From the NCBI GenBank assembly GCA_910574255.1, contig CAJTAK010000001.1:1-64000 (forward strand): 64,000 bases of DNA. Direction: 5' to 3'. Every line of letters starts with the position of its first letter. Positions within the stretch are counted from its first letter, which is position 1. This document shows, piece by piece, positions 1 through 9,851 of this stretch. Made by a program: the position numbers and the translations under genes. This stretch comes from Clostridia bacterium (GTDB lineage: Bacteria; Bacillota; Clostridia; Lachnospirales; Lachnospiraceae). The notes under the pieces were generated by a model that was not told where the DNA came from, ran no database searches, and was given only the letters and a program-made list of their open reading frames with translations.

Positions 1-25
1 CACAAATTTTAATAATCCTATCACA

Positions 26-57
26 AAAAGCTGCTGCACCGAAATGCAACAGCTTTT
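26..57. terminator. Hairpin terminator of a gene upstream of the window
   Basis: Arms at 26-38 and 45-57 pair (AAAAGCTGCTGCA with TGCAACAGCTTTT, one C-A mismatch) around a 6-nt loop. The T-run sits inside the right arm, as in a bidirectional intrinsic terminator. Confidence 0.6.
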
Positions 58-163
58 ACTATTTTCATAAACTAACGCCATTTTTTAATGTCTGATACCA
101 AAGTCAGGTATTATAGCATAAGAAATCCAGAAATCAAGCCTAAAAATCAAAAAAGAAAACAAA

Positions 164-198
164 GAAAAAGACGCCCGGGGGGACCGGGCGTCTTTTTC
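164..198. terminator. Strong bidirectional intrinsic terminator
   Basis: A perfect 15-bp stem (164-178 with 184-198, core GACGCCCGG/CCGGGCGTC) with a 5-nt loop, flanked by A-rich sequence on the left and T-rich on the right. It can stop transcription from both sides. Nothing coding is convincing between 1 and 468; the small open frame at 88-300 runs straight through this hairpin and has no ribosome binding site. Confidence 0.8.
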
Positions 199-356
199 TT
201 TCTTATGAGGGGGGAGATAGTGATATTCAAATCAACTATCTGTGATTATTATAATATCCAAATGTGTTCAAAGTATGTCCATTTTCTAAAAGAAAGCTAA
301 AAATATTGCACAAAAATTAAAAAGTACTTAAGAGAAACGAAAATCCGGCAGAAGGA

Positions 357-386
357 TTGGAAAAAAAGGGTATAGTGTGGTATACT
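357..386 (+). promoter_or_regulatory. Sigma-A-type promoter for the aldose epimerase gene
   Basis: TTGGAA at 357-362, an 18-nt spacer and TATACT at 381-386. It lies about 80 nt before the start codon and after the strong terminator, so it probably starts the first transcription unit in the window. Confidence 0.55.
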
Positions 387-468
387 GACAGAGGGCGAGT
401 CAGACGTGTGGGCAGTCCCCTTGTTTGGCTCATTATTTACAGGGATAAACAGAGGGAGGATAAAGAAG

Positions 469-1347
469 ATGGTACATATGCGCACAATAGAAAATGAGCA
501 ATTAAAGGTTTGCGTCAGCGATCATGGCGCAGAGCTTTGCAGTATTTATAATAAGAAGACAGAGCGTGAAGTAATCTGGACAGCAGACCCGGCCTACTGG
601 AACCGCCATGCGCCGGTACTGTTTCCCTTTGTGGGAAAGGTAACAGGCGGGTGCTACACTTATGAAGGTCAGAAGTATCCCATGGGACAGCATGGCTTTG
701 CAAGAGACAGGGAGTTCCTTTTCGTAGATTCCGGCGACACATTCATTCGGCATCGTCTGGCAGCGGACGAAGAGAGCCGCAAAGTGTATCCCTTTGATTT
801 TGAATTGGAAATTGTGCATAAATTGAAAGGAAATTGTGTAACAGTAGAATGGAAGGTATTCAATCCGGGAAAAAAGAAAATGTATTTCTCCATCGGCGGA
901 CACCCGGGATTTTGCGTAGATGAGAATGCGGGAAGCCGCCTGGTCTTTGAAGAGCAGGAGACCTTGAGCAGAGTAGCCATTGACCCCAAAACGGAAGGGG
1001 TTGATGTGGAACATCCGGAGGTTATTGCGTTACAACAGGGAGTATATCAGGTAGAGCCGGATACCTTTGATAAGGATGCGCTGATCTTTGACCATGGACA
1101 GGTGAAGCAGGTAAGCTTGGAAAAAGCAGACGGCACCCGTCTTGTGACACTGCGCTGCCCCGATGCTTTGAGTGTAGGAATCTGGTCTCCTGTAGGAAAG
1201 CAGGCACCCTTTATCTGTCTGGAGCCATGGATTGGGAGATGCGATAACAGCGGTTTTACAGGAGAACTGAAGGATAAATTTGATGTGCAGAGCTTAGAAC
1301 CGGGGGAAAGCTTTCGGACAGCCTATGATCTGCTCATAGGAGAGTAG
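469..1347 (+). CDS. Aldose 1-epimerase (LacX-like mutarotase) family protein
   Basis: A 292-residue protein of the galactose mutarotase-like superfamily, most like the LacX/YphB branch. Seen in the sequence: the N-terminal HGAELCSI segment, the FPFVGKV and GQHGFARD region that holds the first substrate-binding histidine, and the GGHPGFCV motif around residue 145 with the second histidine. The family interconverts alpha and beta anomers of sugars or binds sugar derivatives; the substrate cannot be read from sequence. The start at 469 is chosen because GGGAGGA at 454-460 is 8 nt upstream; the open frame extends to 406 without a ribosome site. It seems to be its own transcription unit ahead of murE. 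Cytoplasmic, no signal peptide. Confidence 0.85.
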   Translation: MVHMRTIENEQLKVCVSDHGAELCSIYNKKTEREVIWTADPAYWNRHAPVLFPFVGKVTGGCYTYEGQKYPMGQHGFARDREFLFVDSGDTFIRHRLAADEESRKVYPFDFELEIVHKLKGNCVTVEWKVFNPGKKKMYFSIGGHPGFCVDENAGSRLVFEEQETLSRVAIDPKTEGVDVEHPEVIALQQGVYQVEPDTFDKDALIFDHGQVKQVSLEKADGTRLVTLRCPDALSVGIWSPVGKQAPFICLEPWIGRCDNSGFTGELKDKFDVQSLEPGESFRTAYDLLIGE

Positions 1348-1438
1348 GCAGTACATAGGAATATTTATGCACAGAAAGCAAAAGCATTTGAGTATTGTGC
1401 GGTGAGAAGTTCTGCACAACTGGAATAGGAGGAGCTAT

Positions 1439-2908
1439 ATGCGTGCAGCAAGGGAACTGCTGAAGGAGCTGGAATATGAGGTTTTAAGCGGGAGTGTGGA
1501 CATCAATGTAAATGAGCTTGTCTACAATACGGCAAAAGTCACAAAGGAATGTTTGTTTGTATGCATCAAGGGTATGGCCTTTGACAGTCATGATGCAGCG
1601 GCCAAGGCGGCCAAGGATGGCGCAATCGTCATTGTGGCAGAGCGTCCGGTAGAGGTGCCGGAGGGAATTACGGTGGTTTTGGTAAAAGACACCCGGTATG
1701 CTCTGGCGCTTATTTCAGCGGCATATTTTGATTACCCGGCGAAAAAGCTGAAGGTCATAGGAATTACGGGTACTAAGGGAAAGACAACCACAGCTTTTAT
1801 GATCCGTTCCATTTTAGAGCATGCAGGAATATCTACAGGTCTTATCGGCACCATAGAAACCATCATTGGAGAGCGTCATATTCCTGCGGACAATACCACA
1901 CCGGAATCCTATGCCATTCAGGAAGATTTTGCTCAGATGGCAGCGGCAGGCTGCAAAGTAGTGGTGATGGAGGTTTCCTCCCAGGGACTCAAACTTCATC
2001 GAACAGCCGGGATCCTGTTTGATATAGGTATTTTTACCAATCTTGCACCGGATCACATTGGGCCTGGAGAGCATGAGAACTTTGAGGAATATCTGGAATG
2101 CAAAAGCCGCCTGTTCCGACAGTGCAAGGTAGGAATTGCAAATATTGATGATGAGTATTGCAGAAAGATTCTGGATGGTCATACCTGTGAACTGGAGACA
2201 TATGGATTTTCCGGGGATGCGGATTTGAGAGCTTCGAAGATGGAGCTGATTAGCCGTCCGGGATATTTGGGGGTGGCTTATCAGGCGTCAGGTCTGGTGA
2301 ATTTCCCGGTGGAAATTGATCTTCCCGGCAAATTCAGTGTGTACAATTCCCTGGTTGCCATTGCGGTCTGCCGGCATTTTGATATTTCAAAAGAGGATAT
2401 GCTGGAAGCACTTAAGGCAGCAAAAACAAAGGGAAGAATTGAGAAAATCAAAGTATCCGATGAGTTTACTCTGATGATTGACTATGCTCACAATGCCATG
2501 AGTTTGGAAAGTCTTCTTACAACATTAAGAGAATATCATCCAAAGCGTCTGGTATGTCTGTTCGGCTGCGGCGGCAACCGTTCCAAGCTGCGGCGCTTTG
2601 AGATGGGAGAGGTATCCGGACATCTGGCAGATTTGACCGTGATCACTTCGGATAATCCCAGATTTGAGGAGCCGCAGGCAATTATTGATGATATAAAGGT
2701 TGGAATGAAAAAAACTGACGGAGCCTATGTTGAAATTATTGATCGGAAGGAAGCCATCCGCTACGTGATTGAGCATGGGCAGCCGGGAGACGTGATCGTG
2801 CTGGCCGGAAAAGGCCATGAAGACTATCAGGAAATCCGGGGTGTGAAGTATCCCATGGATGAACGGGTGCTGATTCAGGAAGTCCTGAAGGAGCGGCAGG
2901 GAAAATAG
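1439..2908 (+). CDS. murE: UDP-MurNAc-tripeptide synthetase (meso-diaminopimelate-adding)
   Basis: MurE adds the third amino acid to UDP-MurNAc-L-Ala-D-Glu in the cytoplasmic stage of peptidoglycan synthesis, using ATP. 489 residues, normal length. The Mur ligase order is visible: N-terminal uridine-binding domain, central ATPase with the P-loop GTKGKTTT near residue 112, the DNTTPES segment, and the C-terminal ligase domain. The sequence DNPRFEEP near residue 405 is a close form of the DNPR motif that marks meso-diaminopimelate rather than lysine specificity, which fits Lachnospiraceae. AGGAGG at 1427-1432 sets the start. The preceding 90 nt contain a weak dyad (TTGTGC...GCACAA) of unknown meaning. 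Confidence 0.93.
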   Translation: MRAARELLKELEYEVLSGSVDINVNELVYNTAKVTKECLFVCIKGMAFDSHDAAAKAAKDGAIVIVAERPVEVPEGITVVLVKDTRYALALISAAYFDYPAKKLKVIGITGTKGKTTTAFMIRSILEHAGISTGLIGTIETIIGERHIPADNTTPESYAIQEDFAQMAAAGCKVVVMEVSSQGLKLHRTAGILFDIGIFTNLAPDHIGPGEHENFEEYLECKSRLFRQCKVGIANIDDEYCRKILDGHTCELETYGFSGDADLRASKMELISRPGYLGVAYQASGLVNFPVEIDLPGKFSVYNSLVAIAVCRHFDISKEDMLEALKAAKTKGRIEKIKVSDEFTLMIDYAHNAMSLESLLTTLREYHPKRLVCLFGCGGNRSKLRRFEMGEVSGHLADLTVITSDNPRFEEPQAIIDDIKVGMKKTDGAYVEIIDRKEAIRYVIEHGQPGDVIVLAGKGHEDYQEIRGVKYPMDERVLIQEVLKERQGK

Positions 2909-2962
2909 GTCTGGCAGGCGGCCTGCGAAATGCACTTGCCATATGGCAGAAAGAGGTGGATT

Positions 2963-5197
2963 GTGGCCCGGTATGCCAACATAATTGTAGATATTTCTAT
3001 GGAAAAACTGGATAAAACCTTTCAATACCGGATTCCGGAGGAGTTAAAGGACGCCCTGACAGTGGGGATGCAGGTAGTGGTTCCCTTTGGAAATGGCACA
3101 CGTACTCTGACAGGTTATGTGGTAGAACTGACAGATACCTGTGAGTTTGACCCTTCTCGGATGAAAGAGATTCAAAAGATTGCGGAAAAAGGGATTCCTT
3201 TGGAGGGGCAATTGATTTCTCTGGCCCAGTGGATGCGCCTCACTTATGGGGCAACCATGAATCAGGCATTGAAAACAGTGCTCCCAGTCCGGAAAAAGGT
3301 TCAGGAAAAGACGAGAAAGAAGCTGGTGCGAACCATTTCTCTGGAGCAGGCAAAAGACTATTTGGAGATGTTTGAACGAAAGCATCAAACCGCCAGGCTT
3401 CGTCTGCTGACGGCATTGATGGACACGCCGGAGGTGGACTGCCGATTGGTATCGGAGCAGCTTCACCTGACAGCCTCCACAGTAAAAAAGCTGGAGGAAA
3501 TGGGAATCCTGAAAGTAGAGACAGCGACGCTGCTGCGCAATCCGGTTCGAACTTATGAGCTGGAGCCCCATTCCTTTGACTTAACTGTACGGCAGCAGGA
3601 GATTGTGGATGATATCCGAAGGCGCACAAGGGCAGGGGACAGACGGCCTTCCCTGATCTATGGTATTACGGGAAGCGGAAAGACAGCCATTTATCTTGAA
3701 TTGATAGAAAATGTGTTGGAACAGGGAAAGGATGCCATTGTTTTGATTCCGGAGATTGCTCTGACTTTTCAGACGGCCCTTCGCTTTTACAAGCGATTCG
3801 GAGATAGGGTGTCTATTATCAATTCCAGATTGTCTCAGGGGGAGCGCTATGATCAGTTTGAACGGGCAAAAAGGGGAGAGGTAAGGGTGATGATTGGGCC
3901 TCGATCCGCTCTGTTTACGCCATTTCAGAATCTGGGAATTATTGTAATCGACGAGGAACATGAGGCCAGCTATAAGAGTGAGACTGCGCCCCGGTATCAT
4001 GCCAGGGAGACGGCTATTGAACGAGCCCGGATGACAGATGCATTTGTAGTTTTAGGATCGGCCACGCCGTCGGTAGAGTCTTATGAAAATGCTAATAACG
4101 GAACATACTGTTTATATAGATTGGAACAGCGGATTTTTGGACAGAGCTTGCCTGCGGCGGAGGTCGTGGATCTGCGTCAGGAATTGAAGGCAGGCAATCG
4201 TTCCATTTTAAGCCGAAGGCTTAGGGAATTGATGGAAGACCGCTTAAATAAGAGACAGCAAATGATGCTGTTTTTAAATCGGAGAGGCTATGCAGGTTTT
4301 GTTTCTTGCAGAGCCTGCGGACATGTGTTAAAATGTCCCCATTGTGATGTATCTTTGTCCCTCCATACAGGAGGGCGCATGGTCTGCCATTACTGCGGTT
4401 ATGAGGAGCAGGCAAAGAAGGAGTGTCCTTCCTGCGGCTCTCCTTATATTGGAGCTTTTCGTGCAGGAACTCAGCAGGTGGCAGAGATTGTACAGCGAGA
4501 GTTTCCGAAAGCAAGAGTTTTGCGGATGGATATGGACACAACTAAGAATAAGGATGGGCACGAAAAGATCCTGGAAGCATTTTCTGAAGGCAGGGCAGAT
4601 ATTCTGGTGGGAACTCAGATGATTGTAAAAGGCCATGATTTTCCGGCAGTGACTTTAGTGGGAGTTCTGGCAGCAGATCTGTCTCTCTATACCAATGACT
4701 ATCGGGCATCCGAGCGGACCTTTCAGCTTTTGACTCAGGCAGCAGGCCGGGCCGGACGGGGCAGGGAAGAGGGAATCGCAGTAATTCAGACTTATAGTCC
4801 GGAGCATTATAGTATTGAGGCGGCAGCAGCTCAGGATTATGACATGTTTTTTCAGAAAGAACTGGCGTACCGCCAATTGATGGAGTATCCGCCGGCCTCC
4901 TATCTTCTGGCCATTTATCTTTCAGGCAAAGAGAAAGAAAAGCTGGAGGAAGGAGCCGGAAAGTTAAAGGAAATGCTTTTTGCAAAGATTGGCAGCCGGA
5001 AGGTTCAGATTATCGGCCCTGCAGATGCTTATGTGGCAAAGGTAAATGACATCTATCGGAAGCTGGTCTATCTGAAAGGAAGAAAGACAGAGCAGCTGAT
5101 AGAGCTTAAAGAACAGATAGAGTTTTTCTGGCAGGAAAACATGGAATTGCAGCAGTTGAACATACAGTTCGACATGAACCCCATGAACGGGTTTTAA
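2963..5197 (+). CDS. priA: Primosomal protein N' (replication restart helicase)
   Basis: PriA is a 3'-5' superfamily 2 DNA helicase that recognises stalled forks and reloads the replisome. Visible: the N-terminal DNA-binding domain (ARYANIIVDISMEKLDKTFQYRIP), Walker A GITGSGKT near residue 240, the DEEH box, two zinc-binding clusters made of CxxC pairs (CRAC, CPHC, CHYC, CPSC) near residues 450-490, and the GTQMIVKGHDFP helicase motif. I place the start at the GTG at 2963, just after AGAGGTGG, because family members begin with a short run before ARYANIIVD; an ATG at 2930 in the same frame has no ribosome site. 744 residues. Downstream def begins 42 nt later, so they are probably cotranscribed. 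Confidence 0.92.
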   Translation: MARYANIIVDISMEKLDKTFQYRIPEELKDALTVGMQVVVPFGNGTRTLTGYVVELTDTCEFDPSRMKEIQKIAEKGIPLEGQLISLAQWMRLTYGATMNQALKTVLPVRKKVQEKTRKKLVRTISLEQAKDYLEMFERKHQTARLRLLTALMDTPEVDCRLVSEQLHLTASTVKKLEEMGILKVETATLLRNPVRTYELEPHSFDLTVRQQEIVDDIRRRTRAGDRRPSLIYGITGSGKTAIYLELIENVLEQGKDAIVLIPEIALTFQTALRFYKRFGDRVSIINSRLSQGERYDQFERAKRGEVRVMIGPRSALFTPFQNLGIIVIDEEHEASYKSETAPRYHARETAIERARMTDAFVVLGSATPSVESYENANNGTYCLYRLEQRIFGQSLPAAEVVDLRQELKAGNRSILSRRLRELMEDRLNKRQQMMLFLNRRGYAGFVSCRACGHVLKCPHCDVSLSLHTGGRMVCHYCGYEEQAKKECPSCGSPYIGAFRAGTQQVAEIVQREFPKARVLRMDMDTTKNKDGHEKILEAFSEGRADILVGTQMIVKGHDFPAVTLVGVLAADLSLYTNDYRASERTFQLLTQAAGRAGRGREEGIAVIQTYSPEHYSIEAAAAQDYDMFFQKELAYRQLMEYPPASYLLAIYLSGKEKEKLEEGAGKLKEMLFAKIGSRKVQIIGPADAYVAKVNDIYRKLVYLKGRKTEQLIELKEQIEFFWQENMELQQLNIQFDMNPMNGF

Positions 5198-5239
5198 ACA
5201 TTACCGAATATTTCGGAATTAAGATGGAGGATTGAGGGA

Positions 5240-5716
5240 ATGGCGATTAGGAAAATCAGACAGTTGGGAGACGGTATTCTGCGAAAGAAATGCCGGGAGG
5301 TCCCGGAGATGACACCGAAGCTGAAAGAGCTTGTGGAGGACATGTATGAAACCATGTATGAGGCAGAGGGTGTGGGTCTTGCAGCTCCCCAGGTGGGAAT
5401 CCTGAAACGGATTGTTGTGATTGATGTGGACGGGACCCCCTATACCATGGTAAACCCTAAAATTCTGGAGGTATCCAAGGATACGCAGGACGGAAGCGAA
5501 GGGTGCTTAAGCGTTCCGGGAAAAGCTGGGGTCGTGATACGTCCGGCCTTTGTGAAGGCAGAAGCTTGGGATGAGAACATGGAGCATTATGTAGTGGAGG
5601 CGGATGGGTATCTGGCAAGAGCTATTTGCCATGAAGTGGATCACCTGGAGGGCATTGTGTATGTGGATAAGGTAGACGGTGAACTCTATGATGTGGAACC
5701 GGAGGATGAAGACTAA
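5240..5716 (+). CDS. def: Peptide deformylase
   Basis: Removes the N-formyl group from nascent proteins; metal-dependent, works at the ribosome exit. 158 residues. All three family motifs are present: GVGLAAPQVG (residues about 44-53), EGCLSVPG with the metal-binding cysteine, and HEVDH with two metal-binding histidines and the catalytic glutamate. The next gene, fmt, adds the formyl group that this enzyme removes, the standard functional pairing; only 14 nt separate them. Confidence 0.96.
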   Translation: MAIRKIRQLGDGILRKKCREVPEMTPKLKELVEDMYETMYEAEGVGLAAPQVGILKRIVVIDVDGTPYTMVNPKILEVSKDTQDGSEGCLSVPGKAGVVIRPAFVKAEAWDENMEHYVVEADGYLARAICHEVDHLEGIVYVDKVDGELYDVEPEDED

Positions 5717-5730
5717 GAGGAGTAAGCCGT

Positions 5731-6663
5731 ATGAAAATTATTTTTATGGGGACACCGGATTTTGCAGTTGGAACTCTGGAAGCGCTGATTGAAGCAGGCC
5801 ATGAGATTACTCTTGTAGTTTCCCAGCCAGACAAGCCAAAGGGCCGGGGCCATGAACTGGTTCCCACACCGGTGAAGGCGGCGGCATTATCGCATAATCT
5901 GCAGGTTTATCAGCCAGTGAAGCTTCGGGAAGAAGCCGCAGAGGAAGTGATCCGGAATACAGAGGCGGATGTAATTGTAGTAGTTGCTTTCGGCCAGTTG
6001 ATTTCTCAGTCTATTTTAAATATGAAATCTTATGGCTGTATCAATGTCCATGGCTCTCTTCTTCCCAAGTATCGGGGAGCGGCTCCCATCCAGTGGGCAG
6101 TTATTGACGGAGAGCCAGAGAGTGGTATAACCATCATGCAGATGGACGCAGGGCTGGACACAGGTGATATGCTGCTTAAAGCGGCGGTTCCCTTAGAGCC
6201 CAAAGAGACCGGAGGAAGTCTCTTTGAAAAGCTGAGCGCACGGGGGGCCTCTCTCTGTGTGGAGGCGCTGGAAAAATTGGAGGCCGGAACCTTGATACCA
6301 CAAAAGCAGGGAGAATCCCCCACTGCCTATGCCAGGATGCTGACAAAGGACATGGGAGAGATTGATTGGTCCAGGCCGGCTATAGAGCTGGAACGGCTCA
6401 TACGGGGCCTGAATCCGTGGCCAAGTGCCTATACGCAGCTTTCCGGCAAGACATTGAAGATCTGGGATGCAGATGTATGTGAGGAGGAACAGGCCAAAAG
6501 AGCCTGCGGGGAGATTGTGAGAGTGACAAAGGATGCTGTCTATGTGGCCTGCGGTCAGGGGCTCCTGAAGATAAATGAGCTTCAATTGCAGGGAAAGAAG
6601 CGTATGGATACAGCAGCTTTTTTAAGGGGATATCATTTGGAGAAAGGAAGCATCCTTGGCTGA
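5731..6663 (+). CDS. fmt: Methionyl-tRNA formyltransferase
   Basis: Transfers a formyl group from 10-formyltetrahydrofolate to initiator Met-tRNA. 310 residues, usual length. Visible: the Rossmann start MKIIFMGTPDFAV, the catalytic HGSLLPKYRGAAPIQ segment (Asn-His-Asp type site, with the histidine near residue 108 and the following INxHGSLLP context), GDMLLK, and the smaller C-terminal tRNA-binding domain. Lies between def and the zinc protease gene in a tight plus-strand operon. Confidence 0.95.
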   Translation: MKIIFMGTPDFAVGTLEALIEAGHEITLVVSQPDKPKGRGHELVPTPVKAAALSHNLQVYQPVKLREEAAEEVIRNTEADVIVVVAFGQLISQSILNMKSYGCINVHGSLLPKYRGAAPIQWAVIDGEPESGITIMQMDAGLDTGDMLLKAAVPLEPKETGGSLFEKLSARGASLCVEALEKLEAGTLIPQKQGESPTAYARMLTKDMGEIDWSRPAIELERLIRGLNPWPSAYTQLSGKTLKIWDADVCEEEQAKRACGEIVRVTKDAVYVACGQGLLKINELQLQGKKRMDTAAFLRGYHLEKGSILG

Positions 6664-6743
6664 AGCCCTGATGCTGCAAAATCTTAAATGTCTGCTGCAT
6701 ATTATGGTCGGCAGAGCAGGCGGTAACAGAAAGGAGATACAAT

Positions 6744-7451
6744 ATGCCTTATTATGGATATGGATACTATTTTGACCCAACGTATATATTGGTGCTGATT
6801 GGAGTAGTTATTTCTCTTATTGCATCTGCAAAGGTAAAGGGTACTTATGCTAAGTACAGCAAGGTGCGCAGTCGTTCCGGCATGACAGGTGCACAGGCGG
6901 CACAACGGATTCTGCAGTCTGCAGGCTTGTACGAGGTGCGGATTGAGCATATCAGCGGCAGCCTGACAGATCATTATGATCCGAGAACAAAGGTTCTCCG
7001 CCTGTCGGATTCCGTCTATGGATCCGCTTCTGTGGCAGCTATCGGAGTAGCGGCCCATGAGTGCGGCCACGCCATTCAGGATAATCGGTCTTATGCCCCC
7101 CTGCGCATCCGCAATGCCCTGGTTCCTGCTGCGAATATCGGAACACAGGCAGCTTGGCCTATTATTTTGATAGGAATTGTTTTTGGAAGTTCGTACTTTT
7201 TAGTAAATCTGGGAATTCTGCTGTTTTCTCTGGGCGTGCTGTTTCAGATTGTGACTCTGCCGGTAGAGTTTGATGCTTCGGCACGGGCGATCCGGATTCT
7301 GGGGGACTCGGGGATTTTGTATGACGAGGAAGTAAGGCAGACCAGAAAGGTGTTAAGCGCAGCGGCTATGACCTATGTGGCAGCAGCAGCGGCTTCCATA
7401 CTGTCCCTTCTTAGGCTTTTGATTCTGTTTGGAGGAAGAAACCGTGACTGA
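6744..7451 (+). CDS. yugP: Membrane neutral zinc metallopeptidase (YugP family)
   Basis: A 235-residue membrane protease of the Zn_peptidase_2/YugP family. The AAHECGHAIQD motif near residue 108 gives the HExxH-type zinc site, and the YDPRTKVLRLS segment preceding it is typical. An N-terminal hydrophobic helix (residues about 10-25) and at least two C-terminal helices anchor it. It starts after AGAAAGGAGAT. Substrates are not known; the position between fmt and rsmB is conserved in many Clostridia. Confidence 0.88.
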   Translation: MPYYGYGYYFDPTYILVLIGVVISLIASAKVKGTYAKYSKVRSRSGMTGAQAAQRILQSAGLYEVRIEHISGSLTDHYDPRTKVLRLSDSVYGSASVAAIGVAAHECGHAIQDNRSYAPLRIRNALVPAANIGTQAAWPIILIGIVFGSSYFLVNLGILLFSLGVLFQIVTLPVEFDASARAIRILGDSGILYDEEVRQTRKVLSAAAMTYVAAAAASILSLLRLLILFGGRNRD

Positions 7452-8802
7452 GGCGCCGGATTGTCGGGAGCTTGCCCTTGGCATTCTGATGGAAGTAACC
7501 AGACAGGAGGAATACAGCCACATTGCCATTCGCAATGTGTTGGAGAAATATCAGTATCTGGGAAAACAGGAGAGGGCCTTTCTGACACGTCTTACAGAGG
7601 GGACTCTGGAATGGATGATTCATCTGGATTATATCATCAACCAGTTTTCCAGTGTAAAAATAAATAAAATGAAGCCAGTGATCCGCAATCTTCTGCGAAT
7701 GTCCGTATATCAATTAAAGTTTATGGACAGTGTGCCGGCCTCTGCAGTCTGTAATGAGGCGGTAAAGCTGGCAGGCAGGAAGGGGTTCAAAAATCTTAAG
7801 GGGTTTGTGAACGGTGTTCTCCGCAATATTGCAAGGAACCTGCTGCGGATTTCTTATCCGAATCAGACAGATACATCTTCTTATCTTTCTGTGATGTATT
7901 CCATGCCGGAATGGATTGTGGAAGATTGGCTGACTGTATATGGAGCAGAAACTACAGAGCGGATGCTGAGGGCATTTCTGGAAAAGGAGCCCTTATCCAT
8001 CCGGCCCAATCTGGAGAAAATAAGTCCGGAAGAATTGCAGAGCCGCTTGGAACAGCAGGGCATTAAGGCTTCAAAAGCTCTCTGGCCGGATTATGCTCTG
8101 CGAATCGAACATTACAATTATCTGGGAGCTATTCCTGAATTTCGGATGGGCCTGTTTCAGGTACAGGATGTAAGTTCTATGCTTGCAGTAGAAGCGGCAG
8201 CTCCTAAGGAGGGAGATGTATGCATCGATGTGTGTGCGGCTCCCGGAGGGAAGAGCCTTCATCTGGCGGAAAAGCTTCACGGCACAGGCAGGGTGGAGGC
8301 AAGAGACCTGACTGAATATAAGGCAGACTTGATTCGGCAGAATGGAGAGCGTTCCGGTGTGAAGAATCTTTGGATCCGCCAGTGGGATGCCTGCATCTGT
8401 CATGAGGAATCCCTGGGGGCGGCAGATGTGGTATTAGCAGATCTGCCCTGTTCCGGTCTTGGGGTCCTGGGAAAGAAGACAGACTTGAAGTATCGGATGA
8501 CCAGAGAGCAGCAGGAAGAACTGGCTTTGCTTCAAAGACAGATTCTTGGCGTCGTTCAGGCTTATGTAAAGCCCGGCGGAACCCTGATATATAGTACCTG
8601 TACCATCAATCCGCAAGAGAATGAAGAAAATGCAGATTGGTTTTTGAAGCATTTTCCCTTTGAAGCAGTGCCGCTAAAAGACTGCCTTCCAAAAGAAGTG
8701 ATCAATGAGGAAGCCCTTAAAGGACGGATTCAGCTCTTGCCCGGCATTCATGGCTGTGACGGATTTTTTATTGCAAAATTCAGAAGGAACATAGAATCAT
8801 AA
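7444..8802 (+). CDS. rsmB: 16S rRNA (cytosine-967 C5) methyltransferase
   Basis: Methylates C967 of 16S rRNA with S-adenosylmethionine. An N-terminal NusB-like RNA-binding domain (residues 1-140) is followed by the methyltransferase domain: SAM-binding DVCAAPGGKS, the catalytic ADLPCSGLG cysteine motif, and the second cysteine in YSTCT. I choose the GTG at 7444 because GGAGGAAG at 7431-7438 is directly upstream; an in-frame TTG at 7429 would overlap that site. The start overlaps the end of yugP by 8 nt, so the two are translationally linked. 452 residues. Confidence 0.92.
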   Translation: MTEAPDCRELALGILMEVTRQEEYSHIAIRNVLEKYQYLGKQERAFLTRLTEGTLEWMIHLDYIINQFSSVKINKMKPVIRNLLRMSVYQLKFMDSVPASAVCNEAVKLAGRKGFKNLKGFVNGVLRNIARNLLRISYPNQTDTSSYLSVMYSMPEWIVEDWLTVYGAETTERMLRAFLEKEPLSIRPNLEKISPEELQSRLEQQGIKASKALWPDYALRIEHYNYLGAIPEFRMGLFQVQDVSSMLAVEAAAPKEGDVCIDVCAAPGGKSLHLAEKLHGTGRVEARDLTEYKADLIRQNGERSGVKNLWIRQWDACICHEESLGAADVVLADLPCSGLGVLGKKTDLKYRMTREQQEELALLQRQILGVVQAYVKPGGTLIYSTCTINPQENEENADWFLKHFPFEAVPLKDCLPKEVINEEALKGRIQLLPGIHGCDGFFIAKFRRNIES

Positions 8803-9851
8803 TGGAACAGACAGACATAAAGTCTATGACTCTTGCGGAGCTTAGAGCCGAACTCATAAGCCAGGGTGAAAAAGCCTTCCGTGCAGACCAGCTCTATCAG
8901 TGGATGCATAAAAAGCTGGCGGAAAATGTTTTCTCAATGACCAATCTGCCAAAGGCTTTTCGGGAATGGCTGGAAAAGGAATATGAATACATTGCTTTGG
9001 AGATCGTAGAAGTACAGAGATCGAAATTGGACGGAACCTGCAAGTACCTTTTTCGTCTGCCGGACGGCCATGTGATTGAGAGTGTACTTATGCGGTACCA
9101 TCACGGAAATTCCGTGTGCATTTCCTCACAAGCTGGCTGCCGGATGGGCTGCCGCTTCTGTGCCTCTACAATCGGCGGCCTGGAACGGAATCTGAAACCC
9201 TCGGAAATGCTGGAGCAGATTTATCGAATCCAGTGTGATTCCGGGGAACGGGTGTCCAATGTGGTAGTGATGGGAACCGGTGAGCCGCTGGATAATTATG
9301 ACAATCTGGTACGTTTTATTCGGCTGCTGTCCAATGAAAAAGGGCTTCATATCAGTCAGCGAAGCATTACCGTATCTACCTGCGGCATTGTTCCGGGGAT
9401 ACGAAAGCTGGCAGATGAGGAACTTGCCGTTACCCTGGCTTTGTCTCTTCATGCAGTCTCTCAGGAGAAGCGCAGGGAATTGATGCCCATAGCCAACCGC
9501 TATGAGTTGGGGGAAGTTTTGGATGCCTGTGGTTATTATTTCCATAAGACAGGCAGAAGGCTGACTTTTGAATACAGTCTGGTGGCAGGAGTCAACGACA
9601 GCAGAGAGGATGCGAAGGCCCTTGCGGCCCTTGCAGGTCCGCTCCATGCACATGTAAATCTGATACCGGTAAACCCCGTAACAGAGCGGAATTTTGTGCA
9701 GCCTGGGGAAAAAATTATAGACAATTTTAAAAAAAATCTTGAAAAATACGGGATTAATGCTACACTTAGGAGAGAGATGGGCCGTGATATAGACGGCGCC
9801 TGCGGACAGCTCCGCAGAAAATATCTGAGAAATCCTGCGGAACCTAAATAA
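8802..9851 (+). CDS. rlmN: 23S rRNA (adenine-2503 C2) / tRNA radical-SAM methyltransferase
   Basis: Radical SAM enzyme that methylates A2503 in the peptidyl-transferase centre. 349 residues. The cluster-binding CxxxCxxC is seen as CRMGCRFC near residue 110, with VVMGTGEPLDNYDN following, and the C-terminal SxC region (GINATLRREMGRDIDGACGQLR) that carries the second cysteine of the methyl-cysteine mechanism. Its ATG shares one base with the TAA of rsmB (8802), a one-base overlap showing a common transcript. Confidence 0.95.
   Translation: MEQTDIKSMTLAELRAELISQGEKAFRADQLYQWMHKKLAENVFSMTNLPKAFREWLEKEYEYIALEIVEVQRSKLDGTCKYLFRLPDGHVIESVLMRYHHGNSVCISSQAGCRMGCRFCASTIGGLERNLKPSEMLEQIYRIQCDSGERVSNVVVMGTGEPLDNYDNLVRFIRLLSNEKGLHISQRSITVSTCGIVPGIRKLADEELAVTLALSLHAVSQEKRRELMPIANRYELGEVLDACGYYFHKTGRRLTFEYSLVAGVNDSREDAKALAALAGPLHAHVNLIPVNPVTERNFVQPGEKIIDNFKKNLEKYGINATLRREMGRDIDGACGQLRRKYLRNPAEPK

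Noticed and set aside
1348-1438. Third full copy of the secDF/aspS leader before murE
   Set aside because: A TTGTGC/GCACAA dyad and similar words are present, but the conserved blocks and stem order are not.
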